In this document: positions 43,950 to 53,506 of the stretch, one piece after another
Position numbering within the stretch: the first letter of the stretch is position 1
How the letters are laid out: every line of letters begins with the position of its first letter
NCBI GenBank assembly: GCA_034002365.1
Contig: JAVFAR010000003.1
Coordinates: forward strand, 5,155-69,154
Source: Trichloromonas sp034002365
Lineage (GTDB): Bacteria > Desulfobacterota > Desulfuromonadia > Desulfuromonadales > Trichloromonadaceae
Length of the DNA: 64,000 bases
Reading direction: 5' to 3'
Position numbers and translations under genes: made by a program
The notes under the pieces: generated by a model
Database searches by the model: none
What the model saw: only the letters and a program-made list of their open reading frames with translations
What the model was told of the DNA's origin: nothing

Positions 43950-44684
43950 GTGACCACCATCCGCATCATGACATACTGTGTAGGGGAGTGTCGGGGCGCG
44001 GACGGCCGGGTCGATCCCGAGCGGGTTGTCGCGGTGGTCAAGGAAGCGGCACCGGATGTCCTGGCGGTGCAGGATCTCGCCACCACGACACTCCCCGATC
44101 AGCTTGACTATCTCGCTCGCCGGCTCGGGATGCGCGCCTATAGCGCCCCCCAGGCGCCCGGCTGCGGTTGGCTCGCCTACGCTCCGCTCAAAGGGGTTCA
44201 GGGCTACGATCTGGGGGAGGGCGGTTGCCTGCTTCGTGCCGATCTCGATGTCGACGGGAAACGTCTGCATCTGCTCAACCTGCGCCTGACCGCGGAACGC
44301 TCCGCGCGACAACGGCAGATCGCCACTCTGGTCGGTCCAGATCTCCTCGGTGACCGCTCTCTGACCTGTGCCACGTTGCTCCTCGGCGATTTTGCCGACA
44401 CCTTCTGGGGCGCCGGCAACCTCGCCCTCAACCTCCATCTGAAAAAGGCCGTCCGCTCCTTCTGGCGCGGCACCTACCCCGCCTCCCTGCCGCTGATCGA
44501 CCGTGATCGTGCCTATTACCGCGGTCATCTGCACATCATCGACAGCCACATACCGAGAAACACCGCCGCTCGCCAGGCCTGTCGTCACCTGCCGCTGATC
44601 GTCACCGTCGAGGTCACCGACCCGCGCACCTTCCTGCGGGCGGAAAAACTCAAACGGAGCCGGATGGAAGTGGCCCCGGGCTGA
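43950..44684 (+). CDS. Divergent EEP-fold protein (probable pseudoenzyme)
   Basis: A 244-residue protein of the endonuclease/exonuclease/phosphatase fold: the opening (RIMTYCVGECRGADGRVDPERVV), the PDVLAVQD strand, the LLLGDFAD strand and the end ACRHLPLIVTVEV align with enzymes that usually read TYN, LQE, GDFN and SDHLP. In four motifs the metal- or catalysis-linked residues differ: Asn to Cys, Glu to Asp, Asn to Ala, and Ser-Asp to Cys-Arg; only the last His and one Asp remain. Hydrolytic activity is therefore doubtful. A GTG at 43950 with GGGGGAG upstream is the start. No signal peptide is present. It is cotranscribed with gpsA, ppiA and probably nth. The low similarity alignment was done by eye. 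Confidence 0.75.
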   Translation: MTTIRIMTYCVGECRGADGRVDPERVVAVVKEAAPDVLAVQDLATTTLPDQLDYLARRLGMRAYSAPQAPGCGWLAYAPLKGVQGYDLGEGGCLLRADLDVDGKRLHLLNLRLTAERSARQRQIATLVGPDLLGDRSLTCATLLLGDFADTFWGAGNLALNLHLKKAVRSFWRGTYPASLPLIDRDRAYYRGHLHIIDSHIPRNTAARQACRHLPLIVTVEVTDPRTFLRAEKLKRSRMEVAPG

Positions 44685-44689
44685 AAAGG

Positions 44690-44709
44690 TTATGCACACT
44701 TGTGGATAA
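44690..44709. promoter_or_regulatory. Convergent pair of perfect DnaA boxes before nth
   Basis: TTATGCACA (44690-44698) and TGTGGATAA (44701-44709) both match the DnaA consensus TTATNCACA exactly, in opposite orientation and two bases apart, making an imperfect 20-bp palindrome. They lie between the EEP gene stop and the nth start, 12 kb from dnaA. Confidence 0.72.
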
Positions 44710-44737
44710 GGGTGTTGAAAAGAACCCGAAAAGGGGG

Positions 44738-45376
44738 ATGAGCCGGCGCCGGGCCCTGATTCTGCTGGAGCGTCTCGAAGGACTCTATCCCGATGCCCGT
44801 TGCGCCTTGTTCTATCGCAATCCCCTGGAGCTGCTTATCGCCACCATTCTTTCGGCGCAGTGTACCGATGTCCGCGTCAACCAGGTCACGCCCGCCCTCT
44901 TTGCCCGCTATCCCGATGCCCAGGCCCTGGCCGCCGGCGATCCCGCCGAACTCGAAGATCTTATCCGTTCCACCGGATTTTTCCGGAACAAGGCGAAAAA
45001 CATTATCGGTTGCGCCCAAGCGCTGGTTTTTCACCACGGCGGAGAGGTGCCGCGGCGGATGGAAGATCTGGTCGCCCTCCCCGGGGTCGGGCGCAAGACC
45101 GCCAACGTCGTTCTGGGTAACGTCTTCGCGACCCCCGGCATGGTTGTCGATACCCACGTCAAGCGATTGGCCGGGCGCTTCGGCTGGACCCGGGAAAGTG
45201 ACCCGGTGCGCATCGAGAGGGATCTCTGCCGACTTCTTCCCAAGGAGCGCTGGACCCAAACCAGCCATGTCCTCATCCTCCACGGCCGAGCCCTGTGCAA
45301 GGCGCCCATTCCCCATTGCAGTCTCTGTCCGGTGCTTGACCTCTGTCCGCGCCAGGGGATTACCCGTTCCCCCTGA
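44738..45376 (+). CDS. nth: Endonuclease III
   Basis: Endonuclease III (212 aa) removes oxidised pyrimidines and cuts abasic sites in base excision repair. The helix-hairpin-helix LPGVGRKTANVVLGN holds the catalytic Lys, and VVDTHVKRLAGR holds the catalytic Asp. The [4Fe-4S] loop reads CKAPIPHCSLCPVLDLC (C-x6-C-x2-C-x5-C). ATG at 44738 matches E. coli Nth start and has an AAAAGGGGG run directly before it; a GTG at 44702 would extend the protein by 12 residues but falls inside a DnaA box. It is the last gene of the rightward run from dnaA, followed by parS and a hairpin. Confidence 0.95.
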   Translation: MSRRRALILLERLEGLYPDARCALFYRNPLELLIATILSAQCTDVRVNQVTPALFARYPDAQALAAGDPAELEDLIRSTGFFRNKAKNIIGCAQALVFHHGGEVPRRMEDLVALPGVGRKTANVVLGNVFATPGMVVDTHVKRLAGRFGWTRESDPVRIERDLCRLLPKERWTQTSHVLILHGRALCKAPIPHCSLCPVLDLCPRQGITRSP

Positions 45377-45389
45377 ACCGTGTTCATTT

Positions 45390-45405
45390 CATTTCACGTG
45401 AAACA
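45390..45405. promoter_or_regulatory. parS: Second parS site
   Basis: CATTTCACGTGAAACA matches the parS palindrome TGTTTCACGTGAAACA at 14 of 16 positions, with both differences at one end. It lies between nth and a membrane-protein gene, 12.7 kb from dnaA on the right arm, and touches a terminator hairpin. Confidence 0.8.
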
Positions 45406-45406
45406 A

Positions 45407-45438
45407 AACGGCCCATGCGTGCTAGCGCATGGGCCGTT
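45407..45438 (-). terminator. Terminator shared by converging genes
   Basis: A 13-bp stem (45407-45419 with 45426-45438, core CGGCCCATGCG) has a 6-base loop. On the minus strand the stem runs into TTTTGTTT, so it mainly ends the leftward membrane-protein gene; rightward transcripts from nth may also stop here. Confidence 0.75.
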
Positions 45439-45472
45439 GATCATTGGTAGAAGGGGATGCTCCTTTTTGGGA

Positions 45473-46252
45473 TCAATCCTTTTTCGTTTCGTCCTCTTCT
45501 TCCCCCTCGTCGGGCAGGGTCGGAATCAATGTGATGCTCTGATCGTCCTCGTGGGGCTTGTCGGTTATCTGTGTGGTCGAGTTGTCGAGGCTGATCGACT
45601 TGCCCTCCCGGTCGAAAACCGAATTATCATCGAGGATGACCAGCCCCAGGCGTTCGGCCACATCCCGGCGATACTGATACTGGTGGTTGAGCTTCTCCCG
45701 CCGCAGGCGATAACTGAGATACATCCAGACCATGGCGAAGACCGCCGCGACCCCGAGGAGGACACCGAGGGAGGCAAGGAGATAAAAGGCCGCCCGTTCG
45801 CCGGCATGGCCGATAAAAATGAGAATATCGTCGATCTTGTAGATGATCCCGGCGGCCAGCACCAGCATGAGCAGACCGAGCAGGAAGGGAACCTGGCGGG
45901 TAATGTTAAGGGCCACCTGCAACTTGGAGGGGGAGGAAAGGTCGCCGCCGAACCCGGACGCCAACTCCTTGCTTGTCGAATGGGAGTAATCATACAGGTA
46001 CTTGTTAAAAAAGAGGATGACGACCCCGAACATGAAGGTGATGGCCACCGGTGCGATGAAAGAGGCGAAGATGTAGGGGCGCCAGGGGAAGGATGCGTCG
46101 GGGGAAGAGAGGTGAATGACGAAGCAGACGAAGAAGATGAGGCCTTCGATCACCATCAGGATAATCAGGTAGTTGAGGATGAAACTTTTAAGTTCGGTTT
46201 TGTCGAACAGATTGGCGATACCTTTGAGTTTTTCGTCGGAAGTGCCGCTCAT
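45473..46252 (-). CDS. Four-span membrane protein of unknown function
   Basis: A 259-residue inner-membrane protein that I do not recognise. Four hydrophobic segments lie at about 24-48, 59-83, 121-140 and 153-180, arranged as two hairpins separated by a soluble loop (residues 84-120, rich in Ser/Gly). After the last span comes a basic stretch (RLRREKLNHQYQYRRD), then an acidic C-terminal tail of about 70 residues containing a short IxLDNS-type beta segment and ending EEEDETKKD. There is no signal peptide. It stands alone, leftward, ending at the terminator next to parS. The upstream 287-bp gap (46253-46539) contains the divergent promoter of the SlyD-like gene. Confidence 0.8.
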   Translation of the reverse strand: MSGTSDEKLKGIANLFDKTELKSFILNYLIILMVIEGLIFFVCFVIHLSSPDASFPWRPYIFASFIAPVAITFMFGVVILFFNKYLYDYSHSTSKELASGFGGDLSSPSKLQVALNITRQVPFLLGLLMLVLAAGIIYKIDDILIFIGHAGERAAFYLLASLGVLLGVAAVFAMVWMYLSYRLRREKLNHQYQYRRDVAERLGLVILDDNSVFDREGKSISLDNSTTQITDKPHEDDQSITLIPTLPDEGEEEDETKKD

Positions 46253-46457
46253 GGAAAAATCCTTTGGTCAGTTTGAATGAGGCATCGCTCGGTATAGCGA
46301 GCGGTACCGGCAGGCGAGCCAGGTTGGTCGAGTGGATAAGTGAGGGTTATGTAAACGTAAATGAAGGGGCATATTAGCAGTCTTTTTTTTAATAATCAAA
46401 CGATGAGAAGGGCAAAGAAACAATCCCGGCCGCCGCCGGGTACAGCCAGAGGAAAAA

Positions 46458-46486
46458 TTGACAGGAATGGGTCAAGGGGGTATCTT
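46458..46486 (+). promoter_or_regulatory. Sigma70 promoter for the SlyD-like gene
   Basis: TTGACA (46458-46463), a 17-base spacer and TATCTT (46481-46486), 54 bases before the start codon. The remainder of the 46253-46539 gap shows no other clear signal apart from a weak CGCTCG/CGAGCG hairpin near 46285. Confidence 0.6.
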
Positions 46487-46539
46487 ACCGTAGTTTTTAT
46501 GAGATGTAGCCAACCCCGAGGAGAGAAAGGAAAGAAAAA

Positions 46540-46986
46540 ATGTTACCAGCGGCCAAAGGCGATATCGTGACCGTTCAGTATACGGGCAAATTGAGCAACG
46601 GCGAGATCTTCGACGCCTCCCCCGACGACCGTCCCTTGCAGTTTGTCATCGGCAAGAAAGAAGTGATCCCGGGCTTCGAATCGGCCGTGACCGGCATGGT
46701 GACGGGAGAAAAACGCACCGTCATCATCCCCGCCGCCGAGGCTTACGGGCAAAAGCTACCGGAACGGATCGAGGAGATCGACCGGGCGCGGCTTCCGGAA
46801 AAGCTCAATCCCCGCGTCGGCGAACGTCTGGAGATCACCGGTCACGACAACAGCCGGCGCATCGTGGAGGTTGTCGCAGTCAGCGACCAGACCCTGACCC
46901 TCGACGGCAACCATCCTCTGGCAGGACGGGATCTGACCTTCGACATCACCATGTTGGAAGTGGTCAAACAGCCGAAACTTTTCTAG
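46540..46986 (+). CDS. SlyD-like FKBP-type peptidyl-prolyl isomerase
   Basis: A 148-residue FKBP-type isomerase with the SlyD layout: the FKBP core (VTVQYTGKLSNGEIFDASPDDRPLQFVIG and KEVIPGFESAVTGM), an inserted chaperone flap (about residues 68-125), and return to the FKBP core (HPLAGRDLTFDITMLEVV). It lacks the long His/Cys metal-binding tail of E. coli SlyD. No signal peptide, so it is likely cytoplasmic, acting as chaperone and isomerase. AAAGGAAAG precedes the start. It is monocistronic, with its own promoter and a terminator. Confidence 0.93.
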   Translation: MLPAAKGDIVTVQYTGKLSNGEIFDASPDDRPLQFVIGKKEVIPGFESAVTGMVTGEKRTVIIPAAEAYGQKLPERIEEIDRARLPEKLNPRVGERLEITGHDNSRRIVEVVAVSDQTLTLDGNHPLAGRDLTFDITMLEVVKQPKLF

Positions 46987-47002
46987 CTGACGGATCAACC
47001 CG

Positions 47003-47044
47003 AAAACACCCCGGCTCCGCTCCTTATCGAACGGGGTTTTTTTT
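47003..47044. terminator. Terminator between converging genes
   Basis: ACCCCG (47008-47013) pairs with CGGGGT (47032-47037) around an 18-base partly structured loop, followed by eight or more T residues on the plus strand; AAAAC on the other side also gives a T tract for leftward transcripts. Confidence 0.65.
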
Positions 47045-47053
47045 GCACCGGTT

Positions 47054-47818
47054 TCAGCGGCGGTAAGGTTTGAGGACGATGGTGCCGATATCGAGCAGGG
47101 CATTTTCGGGGATGGCGGGACAGCCTTGGTTCGTCTCCGGGATGCCGTAAGGTTCTCCGGGCAGGGGTTGTCCCCGGGTCTGGGACCGGGCGGCCAGGCA
47201 CCAGTTGCCGGGCGTGGGCAGATAGAGGGTAAAGCGGCCATCTTCCCCGGCGGGAAGGGAGGTGTGGTCGGGCATGCGATGGCGGTTGCCGTCGCGGTAG
47301 GCGAGGACGAAAGCGCCGCCGGCGGGGCGGCCTTGGGCGTCGAGAAGACGTCCGGTGACGCCGGTTGTTCCCCCGGTGAGGGTGGTGTCCCCGAGAATCG
47401 GGCGCTGGGAAAGGCTGTGCAGCCGAAAGTCGACCCGAATCCGTTCTCCGTCCCTGACCTGTACCGGATTTCTTTCCGGCAGCGCCCAGGCATCCCCTGG
47501 TCGGGGCGGCCCGCTGTCGCCGCCGGCTCGCCGCGAGCGGGCAACCAGGTAAAAGTCGCCGGGGCCGCAGTCGAGAAAATAATCTCCCTGGGCGTCGGCC
47601 GGGGCGGCGAAGTCGGCCGGTCCGCGCAGATTGCTCGCGGCGTTGCGGTAGGCGTAAACCGTCGCCGCCGGATCGGGTGCGCCGGGGGCGGCGCTGATCC
47701 GGCCATAAACACCGGTGGCCAGACCCGGTACCGGGACGCTCGGTGGCGGCGCGGAAGAAAGACAGGCGCTGAAGGCCAAAGGCAACAGCAGAATCGGTAA
47801 GCGCTGCCGGAGGCTCAT
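47054..47818 (-). CDS. Lipoprotein with carboxypeptidase-regulatory-like domains
   Basis: A 254-residue lipoprotein: the N-terminus MSLRQRLPILLLPLAFSAC gives a lipobox with Cys19. Two beta-sandwich modules of the carboxypeptidase-regulatory/CarboxypepD_reg kind are visible: GVYGRISAAPGAPDPAATVYAYR...YFLDCGPGDFYLVAR and later TGVTGRLLDAQGRPAGGAFVLAYRD...FTLYLPTPGNWCLAARS. Such modules are structural and often hold surface proteins together. Its start overlaps the end of the LpoA-like gene by four bases (ATGA), so both are made together; this suggests an outer-membrane or cell-wall related role. No specific function can be given. Confidence 0.82.
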   Translation of the reverse strand: MSLRQRLPILLLPLAFSACLSSAPPPSVPVPGLATGVYGRISAAPGAPDPAATVYAYRNAASNLRGPADFAAPADAQGDYFLDCGPGDFYLVARSRRAGGDSGPPRPGDAWALPERNPVQVRDGERIRVDFRLHSLSQRPILGDTTLTGGTTGVTGRLLDAQGRPAGGAFVLAYRDGNRHRMPDHTSLPAGEDGRFTLYLPTPGNWCLAARSQTRGQPLPGEPYGIPETNQGCPAIPENALLDIGTIVLKPYRR

Positions 47819-49698
47819 GGCAACTCGGCGAAGCCGTCACCAGCCACGGTCAGAAGCCACAAAGATTGTTGGGTTTCGCCGTTGGCGGCGATGGTGAAGG
47901 GGCGGGCGGCTCCGGAGAAATTTTCCACCCGGGAGAGGGTGTCGCGCAGGCTCTGTCGGTCCTGAACCTGGGGGTGGACCATGAGTTGCAGGAGGAGGCT
48001 GGCGACATCGTAACCCTGTGCTTCGAGAATACTGGGGGGGACGCCGTAGCGGGCGCTGTAGGCCTCTACGAAACGGCGAACGTTGGCGGCGCCGGCCTCG
48101 GCATAAAAGCCGTCGGCGAAAATCGCCCCTTGCAGATATCGACCGGAAGAGCGGAGAAGTTCCGGGGATTTCCAGCCCGAAATCCCGAGCAGTTGCACAT
48201 CCTGCAGGCCGTAATAGCTGAGTTGGGGCGCGATCAGGCTGATTTTTTCGGGATAATCGGGAAGAAAGAGGGCCTCGAAGCGGGGGGGATCGTTGGTTGT
48301 AGAGGCGTTTATGTTGGGATCTTCCCCTTTGACCAGACGCAGAGGGATTCGGAAGTCATTGAGGTTTTCCCCGTAGCCTTCGGTGGCGACAATTTGGCCG
48401 CCCCGCCGGAGAACGGCGTTGACGAAGACGCCCGCCAGTGTCTTGCCCTGCGAGTTTTCAGGATAGAGGACGGCGAAACGGCTCAGCCCCCGGCGCTCCA
48501 TGGCCTGGCTCAGCAGCGCTTCGACCTGGGCTTGCGGGGTCAGGGAGTGGCGGAAGATGAAGTCGCCGATCTCGGGAATGCCCTCTTTCGGGGTCAGGGC
48601 AAAGAGCGGGATGCGCAACAGTTGGGCCTGGCGGGCGCAGACGGTGGCGGCGCCGCCGGTGATGGGACCGGCGATGGCCAGGATGGTCGGGTCGGCAGCC
48701 AGTTCGCTGACGGCACGGCTGCTTTCCTCGGCTGTTGTGCCCGAATCGCGAACCACCAGACGACAACCGGGTCGGCTCTGGTTGTGCTCTTCCAGGGCGA
48801 ATTCCATTCCTTGCCGGATCAGTTGGGCGAAAGGGGCGTGGCGCCCTTGGAGGGGAAGGAGTACCCCGAGGGCGCGCCCGGAAGACATCGTTGGCGCCGA
48901 AGGGAACGGGTTGACGGCAGCTACCGGCGGGTAGGAGGAGGGGGAAGGCGAGGATGAGGCGGCGAGGGCCAGCCACAGAGTCTCGGCCTCATGCCGGTAG
49001 GGAAAGGGGACGGCACTCTGTAACACCTGTGCCAGCAGGGTTTTCGCCTGTTCCGTGAGACCCTGATGAAAGGCGCGGTTGGCTTGCTCGGTGCGGGCAT
49101 CCTGGCCCAACGGCGTTCCCTGGAACATGAAGACGGCTTCGGCGAGCTCGCCGTTGGAGAGCTGTTTCAAGATGTCGTGGGCCTGAGCGAGCAGACTTTC
49201 GTCGCGTCCTTCGCCGTGCCGCTGGATCGCCGTGAGCGCCTCCAGGTTCTGGCCTAGAGACGCCTGGATCTCGGCCAGGGCCGCTCCCCGGCGGAGCTGA
49301 TCGCCGGGGGATAGCTGCGCCGGGTTACTCTTGAGCAGGCGGGCGAGAGCCGGCTCCTTCTTTTCGGTTGCCGCCAGGGCCAGCCCTTCGATGAGCAGGG
49401 CTTCGGCCCCTTTTTGCTCCTCGGGAATGCGGCCGGTGTAGAGCAGGGCTTCCGCCGGGCTCCCCTGCTCCTGGAAGATGCGGGCCAGGTAGAGGTAGGC
49501 GGTGGGCAGATCGGGATCCTGGAAATTACGGATGACAAAGCCGCGCAGCAGGGACAGGGCTTCCTGACGGTCCCCCGCCTCATAGGCGGAAAGCCCCTGT
49601 TTCAAGGCGGGATCGCCGGTCGGCGCGGCAACGGCGGAAAAAGCCGTCATCAAGATCAGCAAAGCGGTAATGCACCAGACGGCGCGGCGACCGGCCAT
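47815..49698 (-). CDS. LpoA-like penicillin-binding protein activator / periplasmic-binding fold
   Basis: A 627-residue exported protein. Residues 1-25 are a signal peptide without an evident lipobox. Residues about 30-245 contain TPR-like helices (ALKQGLSAYEAGDRQEALSLL and others), then a Ser/Pro-rich linker (247-273), then a type I periplasmic-binding fold (GRALGVLLPLQGRHAPFAQLIRQGMEFAL onward, with YPENSQGKTLAGVF). This layout is that of LpoA, the outer-membrane activator of penicillin-binding protein 1A, though LpoA is normally lipidated. The start at 49698 has GGAGGGG nearby. It lies 22 bases after dnaJ, as the fifth gene in the hrcA-grpE-dnaK-dnaJ run, so it may be heat-inducible. Confidence 0.85.
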   Translation of the reverse strand: MAGRRAVWCITALLILMTAFSAVAAPTGDPALKQGLSAYEAGDRQEALSLLRGFVIRNFQDPDLPTAYLYLARIFQEQGSPAEALLYTGRIPEEQKGAEALLIEGLALAATEKKEPALARLLKSNPAQLSPGDQLRRGAALAEIQASLGQNLEALTAIQRHGEGRDESLLAQAHDILKQLSNGELAEAVFMFQGTPLGQDARTEQANRAFHQGLTEQAKTLLAQVLQSAVPFPYRHEAETLWLALAASSSPSPSSYPPVAAVNPFPSAPTMSSGRALGVLLPLQGRHAPFAQLIRQGMEFALEEHNQSRPGCRLVVRDSGTTAEESSRAVSELAADPTILAIAGPITGGAATVCARQAQLLRIPLFALTPKEGIPEIGDFIFRHSLTPQAQVEALLSQAMERRGLSRFAVLYPENSQGKTLAGVFVNAVLRRGGQIVATEGYGENLNDFRIPLRLVKGEDPNINASTTNDPPRFEALFLPDYPEKISLIAPQLSYYGLQDVQLLGISGWKSPELLRSSGRYLQGAIFADGFYAEAGAANVRRFVEAYSARYGVPPSILEAQGYDVASLLLQLMVHPQVQDRQSLRDTLSRVENFSGAARPFTIAANGETQQSLWLLTVAGDGFAELP

Positions 49699-49720
49699 GA
49701 GCCCCTCCCGGGAAAATCCC

Positions 49721-50842
49721 TCAATCGAACAGATTCTTGACCTTATCGAAAAAACTCTTGCCCATGGGATGCATGTCCTCGCCACTTTCCCGGGCGAACT
49801 CTTCCAGCAGTTCTTTTTGCCTGGCGCTCAGCTTGGTCGGGGTTTCGACCCGCAGAACCACCAGCTGATCCCCCCGGCCGTAGCCTTGCAGGCTGGGGAT
49901 GCCCTTGCCGGAAAGGGTGAGCACCTTGCCTGACTGGGTGCCGGCCGGAACCTTGATCTTCAGCTTACCGTCGAGGGTCGGTACCTCAATTTCGCAGCCC
50001 AGAGCTGCCTGCACGAAAGAAATGGGCGTTTCACAGATGACGTCCTGCCCCTCGCGTTTGAAGATCGGGTGGTCCTTCACCGTGATGACCACGTAGAGAT
50101 CTCCCGGAGGACCGCCCTGGGAGCCGATTTCCCCTTCGCCGTTGAGCTTGAGGCGGTTGCCGGTCTCGACCCCCGGCGGGATCTTCAGGGAGATGGTCTT
50201 CTTGCCCTTGGTTTTGCCGGTGCCGCGACATTCCGGGCAGGGGCTTTCGATGATCCGCCCCTCGCCGCCGCAAGTGGGACAGGGGCGGGTGAGGGAGAAG
50301 AATCCCTGCTGATAACGGACCTGACCGGCCCCCTGGCAGGTCGGGCAGGTTTTCGGGCTGGTCCCCTTCTTCGCGCCGGAGCCGGCGCAGGCCTCGCAGG
50401 TCTGATGGCGGGGGATCTGGACCTTGGTCTCCAGGCCGAAGGCGGCCTCCTCGAAGGAGATGCTGAGGTTGTAGCGCAGATCGTCGCCGCGCCGCCCCCG
50501 GCCGCGCCGGGAGCCGCCCCCGCCAAAGATATCCCCGAAAATGTCGCCGAAAATATCTTCGAAAGGACTGCCGCCGGAACCGAAGCCTTCGGAAGAAAAA
50601 CCGCCGCCGCCCCCCAGGCCGGCATGGCCGAATTGGTCGTAGGTCGCCCGTTTCTGGGCGTCGGAGAGGACCGCGTAGGCTTCGGTCAACTCCTTGAAAC
50701 GTTCTTCGGCCTGCTTGTCGCCGGGGTTTTTGTCCGGGTGATACTGCAGGGCGAGACGCCGGTAGGCCTTCTTGATCTCGGTTTCGCCGGCGTTGCGATT
50801 GACGCCGAGAACTTCGTAATAGTCGCGTTTGCCGTTAGCCAA
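49721..50842 (-). CDS. dnaJ: Chaperone DnaJ
   Basis: DnaJ (373 aa) delivers clients to DnaK and stimulates its ATPase. The J domain (YYEVLGVNRNAGETEIKKAYRRLALQYHPDKNPGD) with the HPD motif is followed by a Gly/Phe-rich stretch (GGGGGFSSEGFGSGG...), four zinc-binding CxxCxGxG repeats (CEACAGSG, CPTCQGAG, CPTCGGEG, CPECRGTG) and the C-terminal substrate domain. Length and domain order are those of full-length type I DnaJ. It is downstream of dnaK with an 82-bp gap that holds a palindromic repeat. Confidence 0.98.
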   Translation of the reverse strand: MANGKRDYYEVLGVNRNAGETEIKKAYRRLALQYHPDKNPGDKQAEERFKELTEAYAVLSDAQKRATYDQFGHAGLGGGGGFSSEGFGSGGSPFEDIFGDIFGDIFGGGGSRRGRGRRGDDLRYNLSISFEEAAFGLETKVQIPRHQTCEACAGSGAKKGTSPKTCPTCQGAGQVRYQQGFFSLTRPCPTCGGEGRIIESPCPECRGTGKTKGKKTISLKIPPGVETGNRLKLNGEGEIGSQGGPPGDLYVVITVKDHPIFKREGQDVICETPISFVQAALGCEIEVPTLDGKLKIKVPAGTQSGKVLTLSGKGIPSLQGYGRGDQLVVLRVETPTKLSARQKELLEEFARESGEDMHPMGKSFFDKVKNLFD

Positions 50843-50868
50843 GGGACGGTCCTTCTTTCATAAAAAAT

Positions 50869-50896
50869 GCAGGGGCGCAGCATGCCGCGCCCCTAC
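50869..50896. repeat. Palindromic repeat in the dnaK-dnaJ gap
   Basis: The 28-bp sequence has arms GCAGGGGCGC and GCGCCCCTAC around a GCATGC core. Its outer arms match those of the element inside uvrA (3898-3952) at 9 of 10 bases each, so it is probably a shorter member of the same family. As RNA it would form a strong hairpin between dnaK and dnaJ and may alter message stability or read-through. Confidence 0.6.
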
Positions 50897-50924
50897 CTCG
50901 TACCGGAAAATCGAAAAATCCCGA

Positions 50925-52835
<1,911 letters not shown>

Positions 52836-52898
52836 GATGTTTTCCTCCTTGTGTTGAGCCCTTTTAACGGGTGATTTTTTGTGGATTAAGCAGGTCGG

Positions 52899-53483
52899 CT
52901 AGGCGGCGGGCGCCTTGGCCACCATGACCAGGGTGGGGCGGAGCAGACGGCCGTTGAGCTGGTAGCCCTTCTGCAACTCCTTCACCACCGTGTTGGCTGG
53001 ATGCTCGGCGCTTTCCAGCTGCCCCATCGCTTCGTGCCAGGCCGGATCGAAGGGCGCCCCTTCCGCCTGGATCGGGGTGACGCCGAATTTTTCCAGACTT
53101 TTGACAAAGAGCCCCAGGGTCATCTCCACCCCCTGACGCAAACTTTCCTCCCCCGCGCCGCCTTCCTGGCGGGCGTGTTCGAGAGCCCGCTCGAGATTGT
53201 CCAGCACCGGCAGCAGTTCCTTGAGGATGTTTTCGTTGGCGAAGCGCGCCAGATCTTCTTTCTCCTTCTGGGCGCGGCGCCGGAAATTCTCCAGGTCGGC
53301 CCGTTCGCGCAGATAGAGATCCCAGTTCTTCCGCGCCACTTCCTGCGCCGCCGCCAGCTGTTCCTCCAGGCTCGGAACGGATTCCCGGGTCTCGGCCGCG
53401 CCCGTTTCCTCGGTGACCTCGGCGGGAGCCTCTTCGCTGACGGGCGGGGACTGCTCTTTAATGTGTTCGGATTTTTTTGCCAC
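52899..53483 (-). CDS. grpE: Nucleotide exchange factor GrpE
   Basis: GrpE (194 aa) releases ADP from DnaK. A disordered Glu/Ser-rich N-terminus (SPPVSEEAPAEVTEETG) precedes the long coiled-coil helix (LAAAQEVARKNWDLYLRERADLENFRRRAQKE) and the C-terminal beta wing (GEVSEP-like FDPAWHEAMGQLESAEHPANTVVKELQKGYQLNGRLLRPTLVMVA). The start is a GTG at 53483 with AGGAG about 10 nt upstream; the open frame upstream is hrcA in another frame. It lies 23 bases after hrcA. Confidence 0.95.
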   Translation of the reverse strand: MAKKSEHIKEQSPPVSEEAPAEVTEETGAAETRESVPSLEEQLAAAQEVARKNWDLYLRERADLENFRRRAQKEKEDLARFANENILKELLPVLDNLERALEHARQEGGAGEESLRQGVEMTLGLFVKSLEKFGVTPIQAEGAPFDPAWHEAMGQLESAEHPANTVVKELQKGYQLNGRLLRPTLVMVAKAPAA

Positions 53484-53506
53484 GATATACGTTCTCCTGT
53501 GTCTGA

